Positions 36,011 to 47,333 of a stretch of 64,000 nt of DNA are shown in pieces. Origin of the DNA: Tamarix chinensis. Taxonomy: Eukaryota; Streptophyta; Magnoliopsida; Caryophyllales; Tamaricaceae. Location: positions 96,463,470 to 96,527,469 of the forward strand of contig CM060175.1 of the NCBI GenBank assembly GCA_030549775.1, read 5' to 3'. The translations under genes were made by a program, and so were the position numbers. The notes beneath the pieces are model-generated. The model was not told the DNA's origin. It did not search any database and saw only the letters and a program-made list of their open reading frames with translations. The first letter of the stretch is position 1; every line of letters starts with the position of its first letter.

Positions 36011-37919
36011 AATTTTTTGATATGGTTTGTTGGTAGTTTCTTAATGCATTACGCTAATGTTTATGACATATTCATGATTATTTTTGGAAATGGTCAAGAA
36101 TGGTTTGGTGTCTTCCCTTCACAGAATACCCTTGGCATGTTTTGGTTTATCAAGTTTCATATTAAGGATTAAGTGCAATAGTATATTGAGTATATGGCCT
36201 TGGTAATCACATGTATGGTTTGATGTGTTTATGCCATGTTTCCCTTATGAAACCTTCTTTGTGCTCCATGTGTCATTTACATGCTTAGTATTGTATATTA
36301 GTTTACTCAATACCGTTGCACTGATGAATTTCTTTTTATGATCCTCTACCTGTTCAATGGGAAATTGTGACTTTGTAGGAGTATTATGATGGTATTACTT
36401 GATCCAATACTTTCGTTGTGTTTTTTTGCAGTGAGTGTGAATCAAGTTTGATCTATAGATCTCTCTATGAACTTTTATGTCCTCTATTTTCATTATACAT
36501 ATTCTATTCTCTCTATTTCATATCTTGTATCGAGGTGAGATCAATTGCTTCCTACACCTAATCTCTAGATATAGTTTACTTTTATCTTACACCCGATATA
36601 GATGAGGTATAGAAAATACATATTTTATGTTTAGGTATAACACCCTTGAATTTTGTGTTTTAACTTTCACAAATAACTCTTTCAAACAAAATTTACAAGT
36701 GCCAAAAGTTTTGGTGTTACAATATTATATATCAAATTTTATGTAACAACCTCAATATTATATATAAAATTCACCCAAAAAAACGATGTCTCAACTCAAA
36801 ACTCAACAAAAATATTTAACCACATTTTAATACATGTAACAACTTGCTCAATAAAATACAAAGCATAAAATCATACTTCATAATTAATGAAAAAAGACTA
36901 AAAAGGCCTAAACGATAGAAATTTCACATGAAAAATATAGAATTTGTAAAAACATGAAATTACCAAGTAATATATTAATATAAGTTAAAAAAAAACTAAA
37001 CATAATTTCTAACAACAAAACATGCTAACATGAAAATTCATAAGAATACCATATGACATCAAATCCCTATCTAGAGACATGCATCCTTACCCAATAATAC
37101 TTCAATATCTTAGAAAGCAAAAATACCCTCCTAAGAACCTTCCTTTAAAACTATAAAGTCACTTGCAAAAATAATAAAGTAAGAGGTTAGAAACATAAAA
37201 ATTAGTAAGGAATGTTAAGGAAAGAAATAGGAAATGGGGAAGAGAACCAAGGTAAAGTAAAGGGGAGGTGGATTGGTAGCAAAATATGAGAGAAATTTTT
37301 ATGTAAACAATGAACACTGTTAAAGGGTGTTCTATGAGGTTTTAACACTACAATGAGTGGCTCAATGTGACAAATTAGCATAGGTCAAATATGGTGGTGT
37401 ATAGGGTGCACGCTGCTGGTGGTGTGTAGTGTGAGGAGGTAACATAAAGGATGGTGTGCAGCATGAGGTAATGGATTTGGTTGGGGGTGTGCAACATGAG
37501 ATGGTGGTATTAGATGAGTGTGTGCAATGTGACTTGTTAACACACGGTTGGCTATGTTAAAGGCTAACACAGGTGAAAGGATGAACGCAATCAAGAGGCT
37601 TTAACATGAGGTCTTGAAACAAGAGATGGTGACTTGCTGGGGAAGATGATGATGGAATTTCTAATCTTAATGGACTTTTAATCATTATTTTATCACCTCA
37701 CTAATGATATAAGCAGAATTAATGTAAGATTAATCATAACAAGATATAAAATGATCTAATTTACCTTAGAAGGGTGAAATATGGAATATGTGAATAATAT
37801 TAGTGAAACTTTGAATTCTCATATTAACCTAGATCGTTGACCATTAACTTGGACTTTGACTTTTGACCATCAACCTTAACTTTGACTTTAACTTTTCATC
37901 ATTTTCTTGTGAATGGTAT

Positions 37920-38191
37920 TGTAACACCCCAAGTCGATATGACCACGCGGGAGCGACCATGGAGCGCTTTTGGATTGATTGGCTGCCCTCACAGATCAAT
38001 ACGAGTCCTTTCAGCGCGCTTTGTCCTCACTCACACACTTTCTGAGAAATTTTTAGAAAATTTCCAAAACTTCCCAGGAGGGTCTTAATTGTGAAGTTCT
38101 TAGAATGGAATCACCAAAAAGATGGTATACCATGCTGATATAAGTAGCCAGATCAATTCTTGTAACACTCGACTTAATTTGGGGTATTACA
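37920..38191 (-). repeat. TRIM 3' LTR (272 bp)
   Basis: It begins TGTAACACCCCAAGTCGATA in plus orientation and ends with the 31-bp palindrome at 38161-38191. Shared blocks with the other LTR include GACCAT, GCTTTTGGATTGAT, TTTGTCCTCACTCA and GGATGGTATA.CATG.TAATATAAGTAGCCAGAT-like segments. Confidence 0.9.
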
Positions 38192-38323
38192 TTCACCCCC
38201 ACTCAAAGAATGCAACGTCCTCGTTGCGCCTCTACCAATAACTATCTCAATACAGTTTATCCCAAGAATCGTCCCGCTAGGTGGCTGACTAGCTCATCCA
38301 ATTTTAGCTCATGGTCGCGTTTT

Positions 38324-38335
38324 GCTCTGATACCA
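38324..38335 (-). promoter_or_regulatory. TRIM primer-binding site
   Basis: The minus strand reads TGGTATCAGAGC, a perfect 12-base complement to the initiator methionine tRNA 3' end, two bases inside the 5' LTR. It shows that the element is copied by reverse transcription. Confidence 0.88.
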
Positions 38336-38337
38336 TT

Positions 38338-38642
38338 TGTAAAACCCTGAGTCTATACGACCATACAGGGGCTACCATGGAGTGCTTTTGGATTGATCGA
38401 CTGGCTTCACAGATCAACATAAGTCCTTTTAGCGTACTTTGTCCTCACTCAAGCACTTCCTGAGAAATTTTTTAAAAATTTCTTAAACTTCTCAAGAGGG
38501 TTACCCATCTTAAAATTGCTCCACGACCAACACACTTAACTGTGAAGTTATTAGGATGAAATCACCAAAAGGATGGTATAGCATGTTAATATAAGTAGCC
38601 AGATTAATCCTTATAACACTCCGCTTAATTTGAGGTATTACA
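38338..38642 (-). repeat. TRIM 5' LTR (305 bp)
   Basis: The longer LTR keeps the TTACCCATCTTAAAATTGCT segment missing from the other copy. It ends at 38642 with GAGGTATTACA, the degraded form of the palindromic tip. Confidence 0.9.
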
Positions 38643-38880
38643 CGTATGTATGTATATATATATATATTATGAAAATGGCATATAACCTTATTTCATGATT
38701 TTGAACATAAATACGATTTCTATTTTTGCTATCTTTTGGAATTAAAAGAATGACTTTAAGACCTTAACTAATTTGTTACATACAAGTTATGAATATGTTA
38801 CATCTTATGTGTCATGTGCTATGTGATCAAATGTCTGTGCTACCTCGAGACACACCAATCAGTTTTAATGTTTTTTTTTA

Positions 38881-39040
38881 TCATTATGTGTGAATACATC
38901 AAACACTTACAAAGGTGTAGGGTCAACACAATATAAAAAACCTAGGTATCATTATGTGTGCATATATCAAATGCTTACATACTTTTAGGGTAACACAATA
39001 TAAAAACCACATATGTTGTTATGTGTGAATACACAATATT
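38881..39040. repeat. About 62-bp tandem repeat, 2.5 copies
   Basis: Units contain TTATGTGTGAATACATCAAAC followed by ACTTACA, GGGT.AACACAATATAAAAA and CCTAGGTA or a variant. They are the only ordered structure in AT-rich 38650-39130. Confidence 0.65.
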
Positions 39041-39139
39041 AACTTGGTACCTTTTTTACTCTACAAACATCAAAATTATCATATATGAGGTGTATATGAT
39101 TAAGGATTAGACTAACCATGTTGGTTTCTATCAATATGG

Positions 39140-39312
39140 TAATGGGGTTAAACATTCCTCTAAGAGCCTATTCGGGGTCAAGTATCCTCCTAAGAGCATG
39201 CTCAAGTTTTTAAATAGGGTCGAGCATTCCCCTAAGAGACAACTCATGTTTTTAAATGGGTTCAAGCATTTCCCAAAAGGTTTTCTCATGTTTTTAAATG
39301 GGGTTGATAATC
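39140..39312. repeat. About 50-bp tandem repeat, 3-4 copies
   Basis: Units follow the pattern GGGTCAAGCATTCCCCTAAGAG, then RCT.CTCATGTTTTTAAAT, with steps of about 40-54 bp. Short open frames on both strands are by-products. Confidence 0.7.
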
Positions 39313-39950
39313 TCATTAATAGCTTACTATATAATTTTAGTACTACCTTGACAAAGACCTCGGTTGGTAAATGTGTATAACCCTTGGTTTTGGCAACAAT
39401 GATGTTAACCTAATTTTCAATATCATCTATGTTTACATATATTTAATTATGTGATTGATAAGCATGTTTCTATGTGGTTCTATATTGTGTAACATGATCT
39501 ATATACTTTGGTGTAGAAATTTAGTCCTACCAATACGCAAGTGCTAACATGTCCATTTGATGGCCACTGCCAAATTCAAATGGGTAGATGACAAAGTTAT
39601 GCACTTGGTTTTGAAGCCTTAATGAAGATATGCTAGAGAGGGAACGTTTTAGATTAAAGTAAGATAATTGGTGCATTTCTAATATTTAACTCTTATAGTT
39701 TAATGCCGATTTGAAGCATAATACTTTATCCATGTTGTAATATTTTCTACTCTCCTTGGGAGTAAACTATTTTGGTTATTTCAATGCTCATTATATATTA
39801 AAGATTTTATTGCACTTTGATTTTTTTTGGTAGTAAGTCTCATACTAATATTGGGTTAGGTATCACTCATAGTTAACTCCTTAATATGTTAGCTTTACAC
39901 TTGCCATGAGCTAGGTATTGATTATACCTCCTTTATGTCAAATGCATCGG

Positions 39951-40033
39951 TAACATTCTGTATTTCTTATTTTGCTTCTACAAACTCTTTTCTAAAATGA
40001 AAATTTTCTGACTGTGAAAATAGAGATGTTACA
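39951..40033 (+). repeat. Terminal fold-back of a further, inverted family copy
   Basis: Reading down the minus strand from 40033, TGTAACATCTC is followed by ACAGTCAGAAAATTTTC, a GTTTGTAGAAGCAA block and GAATGTTACCG. This is the order found at the TGTAACACC end of unit B (ACTGAAAAATTTCG, GTTTAGCGGAAGCAA, GGTATTACCG). It implies an LTR-like unit ending at 40033 and running leftwards; its other end was not found. Confidence 0.5.
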
Positions 40034-43000
40034 TAATAGCTCTTTGACATCTTTTTTCAAAAAGGTTTTAAAGAGCATTTTATTTAATGAAGGATTTTTC
40101 AAAGTTTTTATGGTTGAAATTTGAGTTTGTTTAGACCCTTGTCAGCTAGACCATGAGTGAAGTCAAATAGGCACTAGAATCATTTCGTGTAGTCAATTGG
40201 ACCTAAATAAATTTAGAAAGCCATTCAAGTAGCCATGTATGCCTAAGACTTCAGAGGCATTTGGGTCCGCTCAATTTGGCTTGTTAGAAACTCGACAAAA
40301 GTGTATTTAAAGAAATTAAGGTTTAGGGTTTGTTCTCAAAAAGGTATAAATATTTTAAAATTTTCTATAAATACATAAATATTTTGAATATGCCTTTATA
40401 GGAAATTCAAATATATTTAGACTTTTTTCCATTAATACATAAACATTTTTAAAATAAAAACTTTAAGACATAAATATTTGGATTTTGTTCTCATTAAAGC
40501 ATAAATGAAAATAATCGAAATTACTTAAATTTGAAGAATTTAAAACATTGCGCCTTCATGGGAAAAACGTTTATCCCTATATGGAAAATTCAAAAATGTT
40601 TATGCTTTTATGGGAATAAAATTAAAATGTTTATGCTTTTAAATACACTTTGGGCTTAGAAACTCAGAGGTGGTCATGCAATTAGGTTCTAGTCAACTGA
40701 CCTTATGGATCCAATTGATTGGAACTCTAGGAATTTTACTTGCTCTCGGTTTTCCTATGATTTTTTCCTATGATTGTCTAGATTATCATGTACTTGGTTA
40801 ACTAACCTTATAAGCCTAGTATAACAATAACATTTTTCTAGAGAAGAATCTAAGTGCTAGTCAACTTGCATCTCCTACTTGGTCTTTAGGCCTCAATGTC
40901 CTAAAAGAGTATATATATATAGTGCACTTTATCATTCGGTGAATTCTTTATATTCAATGTTTTTTTTATATGAGAGTATTATAAATAGGTTTCTCATTAG
41001 ATTTCTAATGTATTTTTTAAGAGAGCTTATTTTTATTGCAAACATTTAATTCTTTATCTCTTTTACATTCAATTCTCTTGAACTCAACAAGCAAACTTTC
41101 ATATCACTGAATTCAAGTAAGAATTTTCTTGTGCCCATAAAGCCAAACACTTTATCTAGATATAAATTCACTTCCACATATTTCTTAAGGTAGATTAAAA
41201 TTCTCGCATTGTTTATCACTTTCATAATTTGCAATGAGTGAGAATTCTCTTGTAATCACCACAAAATTCTTACAAAAATAGAGTATGAGGAGGTTGCATG
41301 TATCTAGCATTTCTATGTTAGGTAATTGAGTTAGTAAGATCATAAACTTCAAAGACGATAATTAGGTTAAGTTGTAAATCAACTCCTAAGTGATTATTAG
41401 AATAGTAGGTTCATAAATTAAGGTAAGAAATCATCAATAAATACACCCATATTTCAAAGTCTAAAAGGGATGACCTTTTAATAGTTGATATGGAGAAGTT
41501 TTAGGCCCCTGAACCACTCTAAACTATGTGAGCAAAATTTTAATTTTTAATTTTTATTCATCTCACCCTATTCCCTCCCTTTAAGATCCCTTCAAAATTG
41601 AGCTAGATGAACAAATGAAAAGTAAGAAAGATAAAATAAAAATAAAAAGTAGGGCATAGGTAGATAAATACAATATATTTTATTATTTTAGAAGATTATT
41701 GTTTTGGCCATGAAATTGAGCGGGAATAAAAAAAATGAGACAAATGGTATTATTAGCTTTAAAAATAGTGATGATCACTCAAATATTGATTATTTATTAA
41801 AGATGATCTAACATTTACCAACTACTAATATTGTCCGCAATGATGATAAAAAAAATGATCCATTTACTCAATATATGAGATACGCCATCAAATCAAATAA
41901 CTCAAAAGTTTGGTCTCTAAGAAAAAGAACCCAAAAATGGAGTCGATGCAAAGACATAAAATGAAAAAAGGAAAGAGAATGGGATTGGGATAGGAGAGAG
42001 GTGTTGACACTCCTAGTCTATTTGTCAGCTCCCGATTTGATGTTTTGGTTAAATGTAGCAGGACATAAATTTAATGAGATATTATAGTTTATTATTACAT
42101 ATTGAGGATTGGTGTTATTATGGAGACAAAGCTAAATGCAGATAAAAAAAAAAGAGTCGATTATATATTAGGTTTATTTAGAATTTTTTTTTATTAGGTT
42201 AATTAATGCTTTTATCAATTAGGTAAAATATTTAGTTTAAGTTTTGTATGGATCATCGTACTTTTCAAAGCCAGAAAATACCTTTTACCTCAAATTTTAT
42301 CCAAACTCATTTTTACTTCTAGAACATTGATCCTCACTATAGAAGTAAAATATGTTATCTCATCAAACATGTACCTTAATACATCCAACCAAAGCATTCA
42401 CTTAATTTATTATATATTATTTATTAAATGATAATTTTTATAAAAAATATATATTTTATTAAAATGAATAAATTATGAATTCATTATTTTTTTAATTTTT
42501 ACATGTATTAACATATTTTTATTATTTTAATTATTATGATATTAATTATTTTCTAAATAGAGTTTATAAACTATTAACATTTGTGTTTATTTAATTTTTA
42601 AATAGATGAATTGATAGTTTTATGTTTTTAGTTTAATTCAACATTTTAATTAAGTTTCATTCTAAATATTAAACAAACCAAATTTCTCAAATACCCTTAA
42701 GTGCTATTTTTATATCCTTACAAATCTTTGTAGGTATAAATTTTAATAATAGCCCTAAGATTAATTAACAAAATATCAAATATTTTTTCTAACTTAGATA
42801 ATCCTGTCAAAAATTAGATATTGTAAATGTTGGATATCCTTTTAACTAAAATTGAATTAGATATTTAAAATGTCATATCAGATTTTTTAGATACTGGGAC
42901 GAATTTTTGGATCCTAGATTTTATGCATAGTCTTAATGACAATTATAACTTTTATGTGAAAATAACTTAAAATGGGCTTAGCATTTTAAGTGTAAATATT

Positions 43001-44337
43001 CGATTATAATTATATTTTTGGGTTAATCAGACTTAACGTGACATTTTAAAGTGGTATGTTAAGTTTGGAAAGTTGAGGAATCCTATGGATGGTTTTTATG
43101 GATGAATTGTGAATTAGTGTTCCCTAAGGGTATGTTAGGCTTTATATTAGTGGAGTATTCTCACTTCCCCTTGTTTGTGCTTTAAATTCCTTATATAATT
43201 ATCCTAAGTGTTGTGGAGTATTTTTACTCAACCTAACTTAGTATAATTATAAGTTTATAACAATTAAACAATTGTTGGAATAAATTTAGTGATAAGCAGT
43301 AACAAGTGATTAGTGATATGTTGTAATAAGTGATAAGCAACAACCTCTAATAAAATAGAAGTAAGTGGTGCCTTGTTAGGTACTAATTAAATGAATAATA
43401 ATACATTAGTATTTAAAGTACGTATAAGATTGTGTGAGTTAGGACCTAGTTATATCCATTTTATATTGTTACTGCATTGTTGTGATACCCGTGATATCTT
43501 AGTTGTTACGATAACTAGAATTCTTTCCATCTAAGTATGAACAATAATAATCTATATTGTTCTTTTCATCAACTTATAGGGGCATATATACTTAAGTATC
43601 AGGAGTTTATGTTAGTAGTCCCAAAAGCATGTTACCCTCAAAGGAGCTATATAGAGTATTTCATTTCACCGAATATTAATAATGGTCCCCAGAAGCATTA
43701 TGCACTTGAAGAAGTTGTATACCAAGTATACCATTGCATTGAATATGAATATTAGAATCTATTTTTTTTTATGTGACTAAGTAAATGGAATTGTGTGATT
43801 GCCTAAATATGAAATTTAATATGGTTTCTCTTAAATTATCTTGTAACATGAGTAGGATATGCATGTATAATATTTTTCTTATTATTTGACCTTATGTGTT
43901 ATGCATGTTGTATTCTATTGATGTGATTGATATATTACTTAGTAAATTTTGTATTAATTGTCCTTTTCATGGGTGTTGTTCATTTTCACAAGTGGACAAC
44001 CTAGTCGTTGATGTGTAGGTTTTGTTAAGTTTGTTTTGGCTAACTTTGACATTATACCTATAGAAGAGTGATCCTTGTATTGTATGGGTTTTGGTGTAAA
44101 GTCTTGGTTATCTAATAGTTGATGTTTGTATATGCATATCTTATGGACTCTTAATTCTAACAAGATCTCTTTATTGTATTTTGATTATGTTTTAATCATA
44201 GGTTTCATATTCCTAACTCTTGTCTTTATTCATAAAATATATCTCATTCAGTTTTTATCATGTTTATATTCATAATTATTTTTCTTAGCACTTGATATGA
44301 GAATGGAATGATAAACAAGACTTATACTAAGTATAGC
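40034..44337. other. AT-rich DNA without a recognised gene
   Basis: No protein-coding gene is visible. The stretch 40140-41560 has an LTR/leader feel (sense-like CTGAACCACTCTAAACTATG near 41508) but no ends were found. 43590-43760 holds two diverged copies of a 66-bp unit that may be a decayed inverted palindrome array of the giant family. Confidence 0.5.
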
Positions 44338-47075
44338 AGTAGCACCCTAATATCTTTATATTAAATTTTGCAAAATGAATTAAAAACAAGAAGTAAATGT
44401 GGGGGTGCTAAAAGTATACTTAATAAAGTTCATTAATAATCATTGATGAGATTTATTACCTCAAAATTGGATGATATTTGAATATATTGTTCATGCTTCA
44501 TGGTAACACTCTAGGAGTGTATAATTTTGGCCCCTGTTAATATGATTTAAACATCCATTTTTGTAGTCATAAGCATATAGGATAAGCATATAGGGTAAGG
44601 GTTTTCACCAAATTGTCCACACTAAATCACTTCATATACTTATCATTATAGCATTTTCACTTATATTCCTATTATCTTATCACATGGAATATTAATTATC
44701 ATTATTACATGAAATATCGATTAACACCGAATTCATACCAACATTTATTATTGTTCATAACACTTATAAATGCATCACAATTAATCAAAATGAACATTTT
44801 ATAATTACATAAAGTAATAATAAGGCACGAGGAAAGAGAATAAGCACAATAGTAGTCATTATACAAGTAAACATACCATAATGCCATCACAAAACTCTAA
44901 TTCATAATTTGCTCATAGCTTCATACATAAAAATAACCAAATTCACTAAAATAACACAAATTTATGATATATCATGCTTAATAATATATTCAAAAATCAA
45001 GATTCAACCCTAATATTTCACATGTAAAATACCAATCATACCCCTAAGTTTTCTAAGTCCAATTTAAGTCATTTTCACATAATATTAGTACTTGTGATAA
45101 ACACATTAACCCAAACTAATCACATATAGTGCTTATCACATATTAAACCTAATAAGACTTTCACAACCTTGATTTTTAAAAATTACCTAAAATGATCATA
45201 ATACCCTTATGTCACCTAAATATCTTAAAATTTCTTTTTAACATAACTTGTGTTATACCCCACCAAATCCTATCATATTATACATCAAATTTTATTAAAA
45301 ACCTCAATGAATAAAATAACATAATTATTTCTCACAAAACTCACAACTTGATATTCTTGTCCTTAAACTAAAAATAATATAAAAATTGCTGAATTCTAAC
45401 TTTCACCTAACTTGCCCAAATTATCACATAATATCAAATATTTTATCAACATTCCAATTATGTAATTAGCATTAATTAAAAAATCCCTAGATACCAAAAA
45501 TAGGCTTAGGGACATACCACTTTAAGCCCTAAATACCAAATTATTCAAGCCTTAGTCTATTTATTCAACACAAATACTTAATTAATTAATACACTCAACC
45601 TCATGCTTAACAAAAATAATTAATTATTTTCACATAAAATCATGAAATTGCATGATATATATAAAATAATGTATAACACATGAATCCAAGTCATAAAAAT
45701 CTAAAATCATGGTTTATATGAATAAATCATGTTAAAAAGTTATTTAATAGAAATAACACATAATCATCAAAAATCCCTAATCTAGAGTTGTACATTCTTA
45801 CCACAAGCTACACACGCCTCATTGCAAAGTACTCCTAATCACCACCTTAGGATCACCCACATAAAATATGTATGGAATTAGATATCAAGAATATAACCAA
45901 GGGATTAAGAATAGAAGAAAGAGAATTAAAAAGGAGGAGGAAAAACATTTATCTATTGAAAATGAAGGCTTGAGAAAACAAGGTGAGTAACTTCACAATT
46001 TACCAGATTAATCCACTTTTCGTTAATAAACAAGCACTAATAGACTAAAATTTAAGATTTAAGAAGTAAAGATGGAATAAAATGTAGAGTAGAGAAAATA
46101 GAGTGCTCGATGAGCTCAAGAAAAATGGGTAAAAACAAGCACAACCTCAAGAAAAAAGAAGATGGAAGAGGAGATGGGGGAAAGTGGAAGAATAGAAAAT
46201 GGCTAATAGTAAAAGTAATGAAACCAAAGGGGAATAAGAACTTATAGTTATCGATCAAGGTAAGGAGTGAGGGAGGGAAATCTGATGGGGAGGTTACTTG
46301 TAATGCATGAACATGGTGAAGTGTTATAGAAAGGTGGTGTAAGAGTATGTAAGAGAGTGGTTGGGGTGAAAAATGATTGGATTATGGCAAAAAATATGGC
46401 TAAATGAGTGAGGACAAGAAAGATCAAATTAAGAGGAGTAATGAGTCTGATTTTGTAGTTAGCAATGACCATGAAGTGTTAACACCAATTAAAAATGACT
46501 GAGGTAAGGTAGAAAATCTAATAAATGTTAAAAAATAGAAAAAAAATAATTAATTAATTTTCAAAAATTAAGAAAAATTAGGGTAATGTATGGGATTAAA
46601 ATAGGAACCCACATATATAAAAAATGGCATGTAACTTGATTTGGAGTAAAAAAGAATTAAAATAAAAAGTAATAAAAAATAGGACAACATTGGACTAAAA
46701 GGCTTTAGCAGTCAATCATTAAACTCTGTAGGTGATGGGTTTGGAACTGTGTTAGCCAGTCCACCAAAGGTAATGCCTAGTTAAACACTAATTGGATAAA
46801 ATCAAATTAGGTTTTTGAAGGTTAAAAAGAAAAAAGAAGGGTTTATGGGTTAAGATGAGATAACTAAGTAATGGTTAAGGGTTAAAGAAGGATTAATAAG
46901 CTAATCACTCAAGAATTTGGGTTAAAGGATTTCATGGTATTAAATTTGGTATTTGAGCACAAATAATCTTCTCCATCATTTTTTTTATTCACCTTCTCTC
47001 TATATCTTATTTTTTTATGGAGTTATATTCCTTTTTATATGTCTGTTATATAACTATATAATCTCTCTTTCCTTT

Positions 47076-47113
<38 letters not shown>

Positions 47114-47268
47114 ATATGGTTTGTTGTTTGATATTTTTTCTTGGTGTTTCATATAAAAATGGTGAGGAAGCAGGGACTTATATGGAATGTGGTGGTAACA
47201 CCCATATATTTTATTTTATTTCTAAATTTAAAATGAAAATTTTGGTTTATAAAAATTCGGGTGTTACA
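44338..47268 (-). repeat. Unit H: diverged long LTR-like unit, paralogue of G
   Basis: It starts AGTAGCACCCTAATATC with a matching GGGGGTGCTA about 60 bp inside, and ends TTATAAAAATTCGGGTGTTACA at 47268. Its part 44715-45880 aligns with the two halves of unit G on either side of F, roughly 70 percent by eye. A purine-rich stretch at 45900-46480 and an AT-rich end follow the family order. No target duplication was seen (ATAGC against GCTTT). It holds no gene; the TA microsatellite at 47080-47110 lies inside it. Confidence 0.55.
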
Positions 47269-47333
47269 GCTTTCCTAACTTACACCCTCCTCTCTCCTCT
47301 TGCACTTTCTATTGTTCTTATGTTTTGCATTGT

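Larger units (their letters stand above)
14511..36721 (+). repeat. Unit F: giant LTR-like unit with perfect target duplication ATATT
   Basis: F faces opposite to A-D. The left end reads TGTAACACTTCAAAATTTTA at 14511, and the right end TTTTGGTGTTACA stops at 36721. The 5-bp duplications are identical: ATATT at 14506-14510 and at 36722-36726. F is broken by A; its own sequence is 14511-14613 plus about 33706-36721, near 3.1 kb. The right part, read in reverse, carries the family's CCCATTGAA and GTATTGAGTAA motifs. It also has the 36-bp minisatellite (35920-36010) seen in A. The unoccupied form of its target is preserved in unit H at 45275-45279. No coding region was found. Confidence 0.82.
12895..37919 (-). 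repeat. Unit G: outermost long LTR-like unit, split by F
   Basis: G begins TGCAACATTCTAAACTTTAG at 12895. It follows the family's end pattern: an ACTGAA block, an A-rich stretch with GCTGAA, then a TGTTAATGCCATACTAAGTAAG block matching TATTACCGCC.CACTTAGTA of unit B. About 450 bp on it has the family's TACTAAGTAAGGTAACA motif. Its interior (13930-14510, resumed at 36727) aligns with 44715-45880 in unit H. The insertion F interrupts it at the duplicated ATATT. After 37100 it becomes purine-rich and then AT-rich, as the other units do, but the TGTAATACCCC end was not found. The right limit given is only where the TRIM begins. It is highly diverged. Confidence 0.55.
37920..38642 (-). mobile_element. 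TRIM: complete miniature LTR retrotransposon, 723 bp
   Basis: Two LTRs of 272 bp (37920-38191) and 305 bp (38338-38642) flank 146 bp of non-coding DNA. Read on the minus strand, the 5' LTR ends TTTTACA, followed after two bases by the perfect primer-binding site TGGTATCAGAGC (38335-38324). A purine tract GAGTGGGGGTGAA (38204-38192) immediately precedes the 3' LTR. LTRs start TGTAATACCCC-like and end GGGTGTTACA-like. Flanks GGTAT (37915-37919) and CGTAT (38643-38647) are a 5-bp duplication with one change. The LTRs differ by substitutions and a gap of about 34 bp in the left one, so the insertion is old. It codes for nothing and must have used another element's enzymes. Confidence 0.93.

Noticed and set aside
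36636..36721. Isolated small inverted-repeat element (TAACACCC...GGTGTTACA)
   Set aside because: Comparison with B, C and D shows it is the terminal fold-back of unit F; the real target duplication (ATATT) matches 14506-14510.
40140..41560. Possible copia-type solo LTR (leader-like CTGAACCACTCTAAACTATG near the end)
   Set aside because: Neither end nor a target duplication could be placed, and the resemblance rests on short motifs only.
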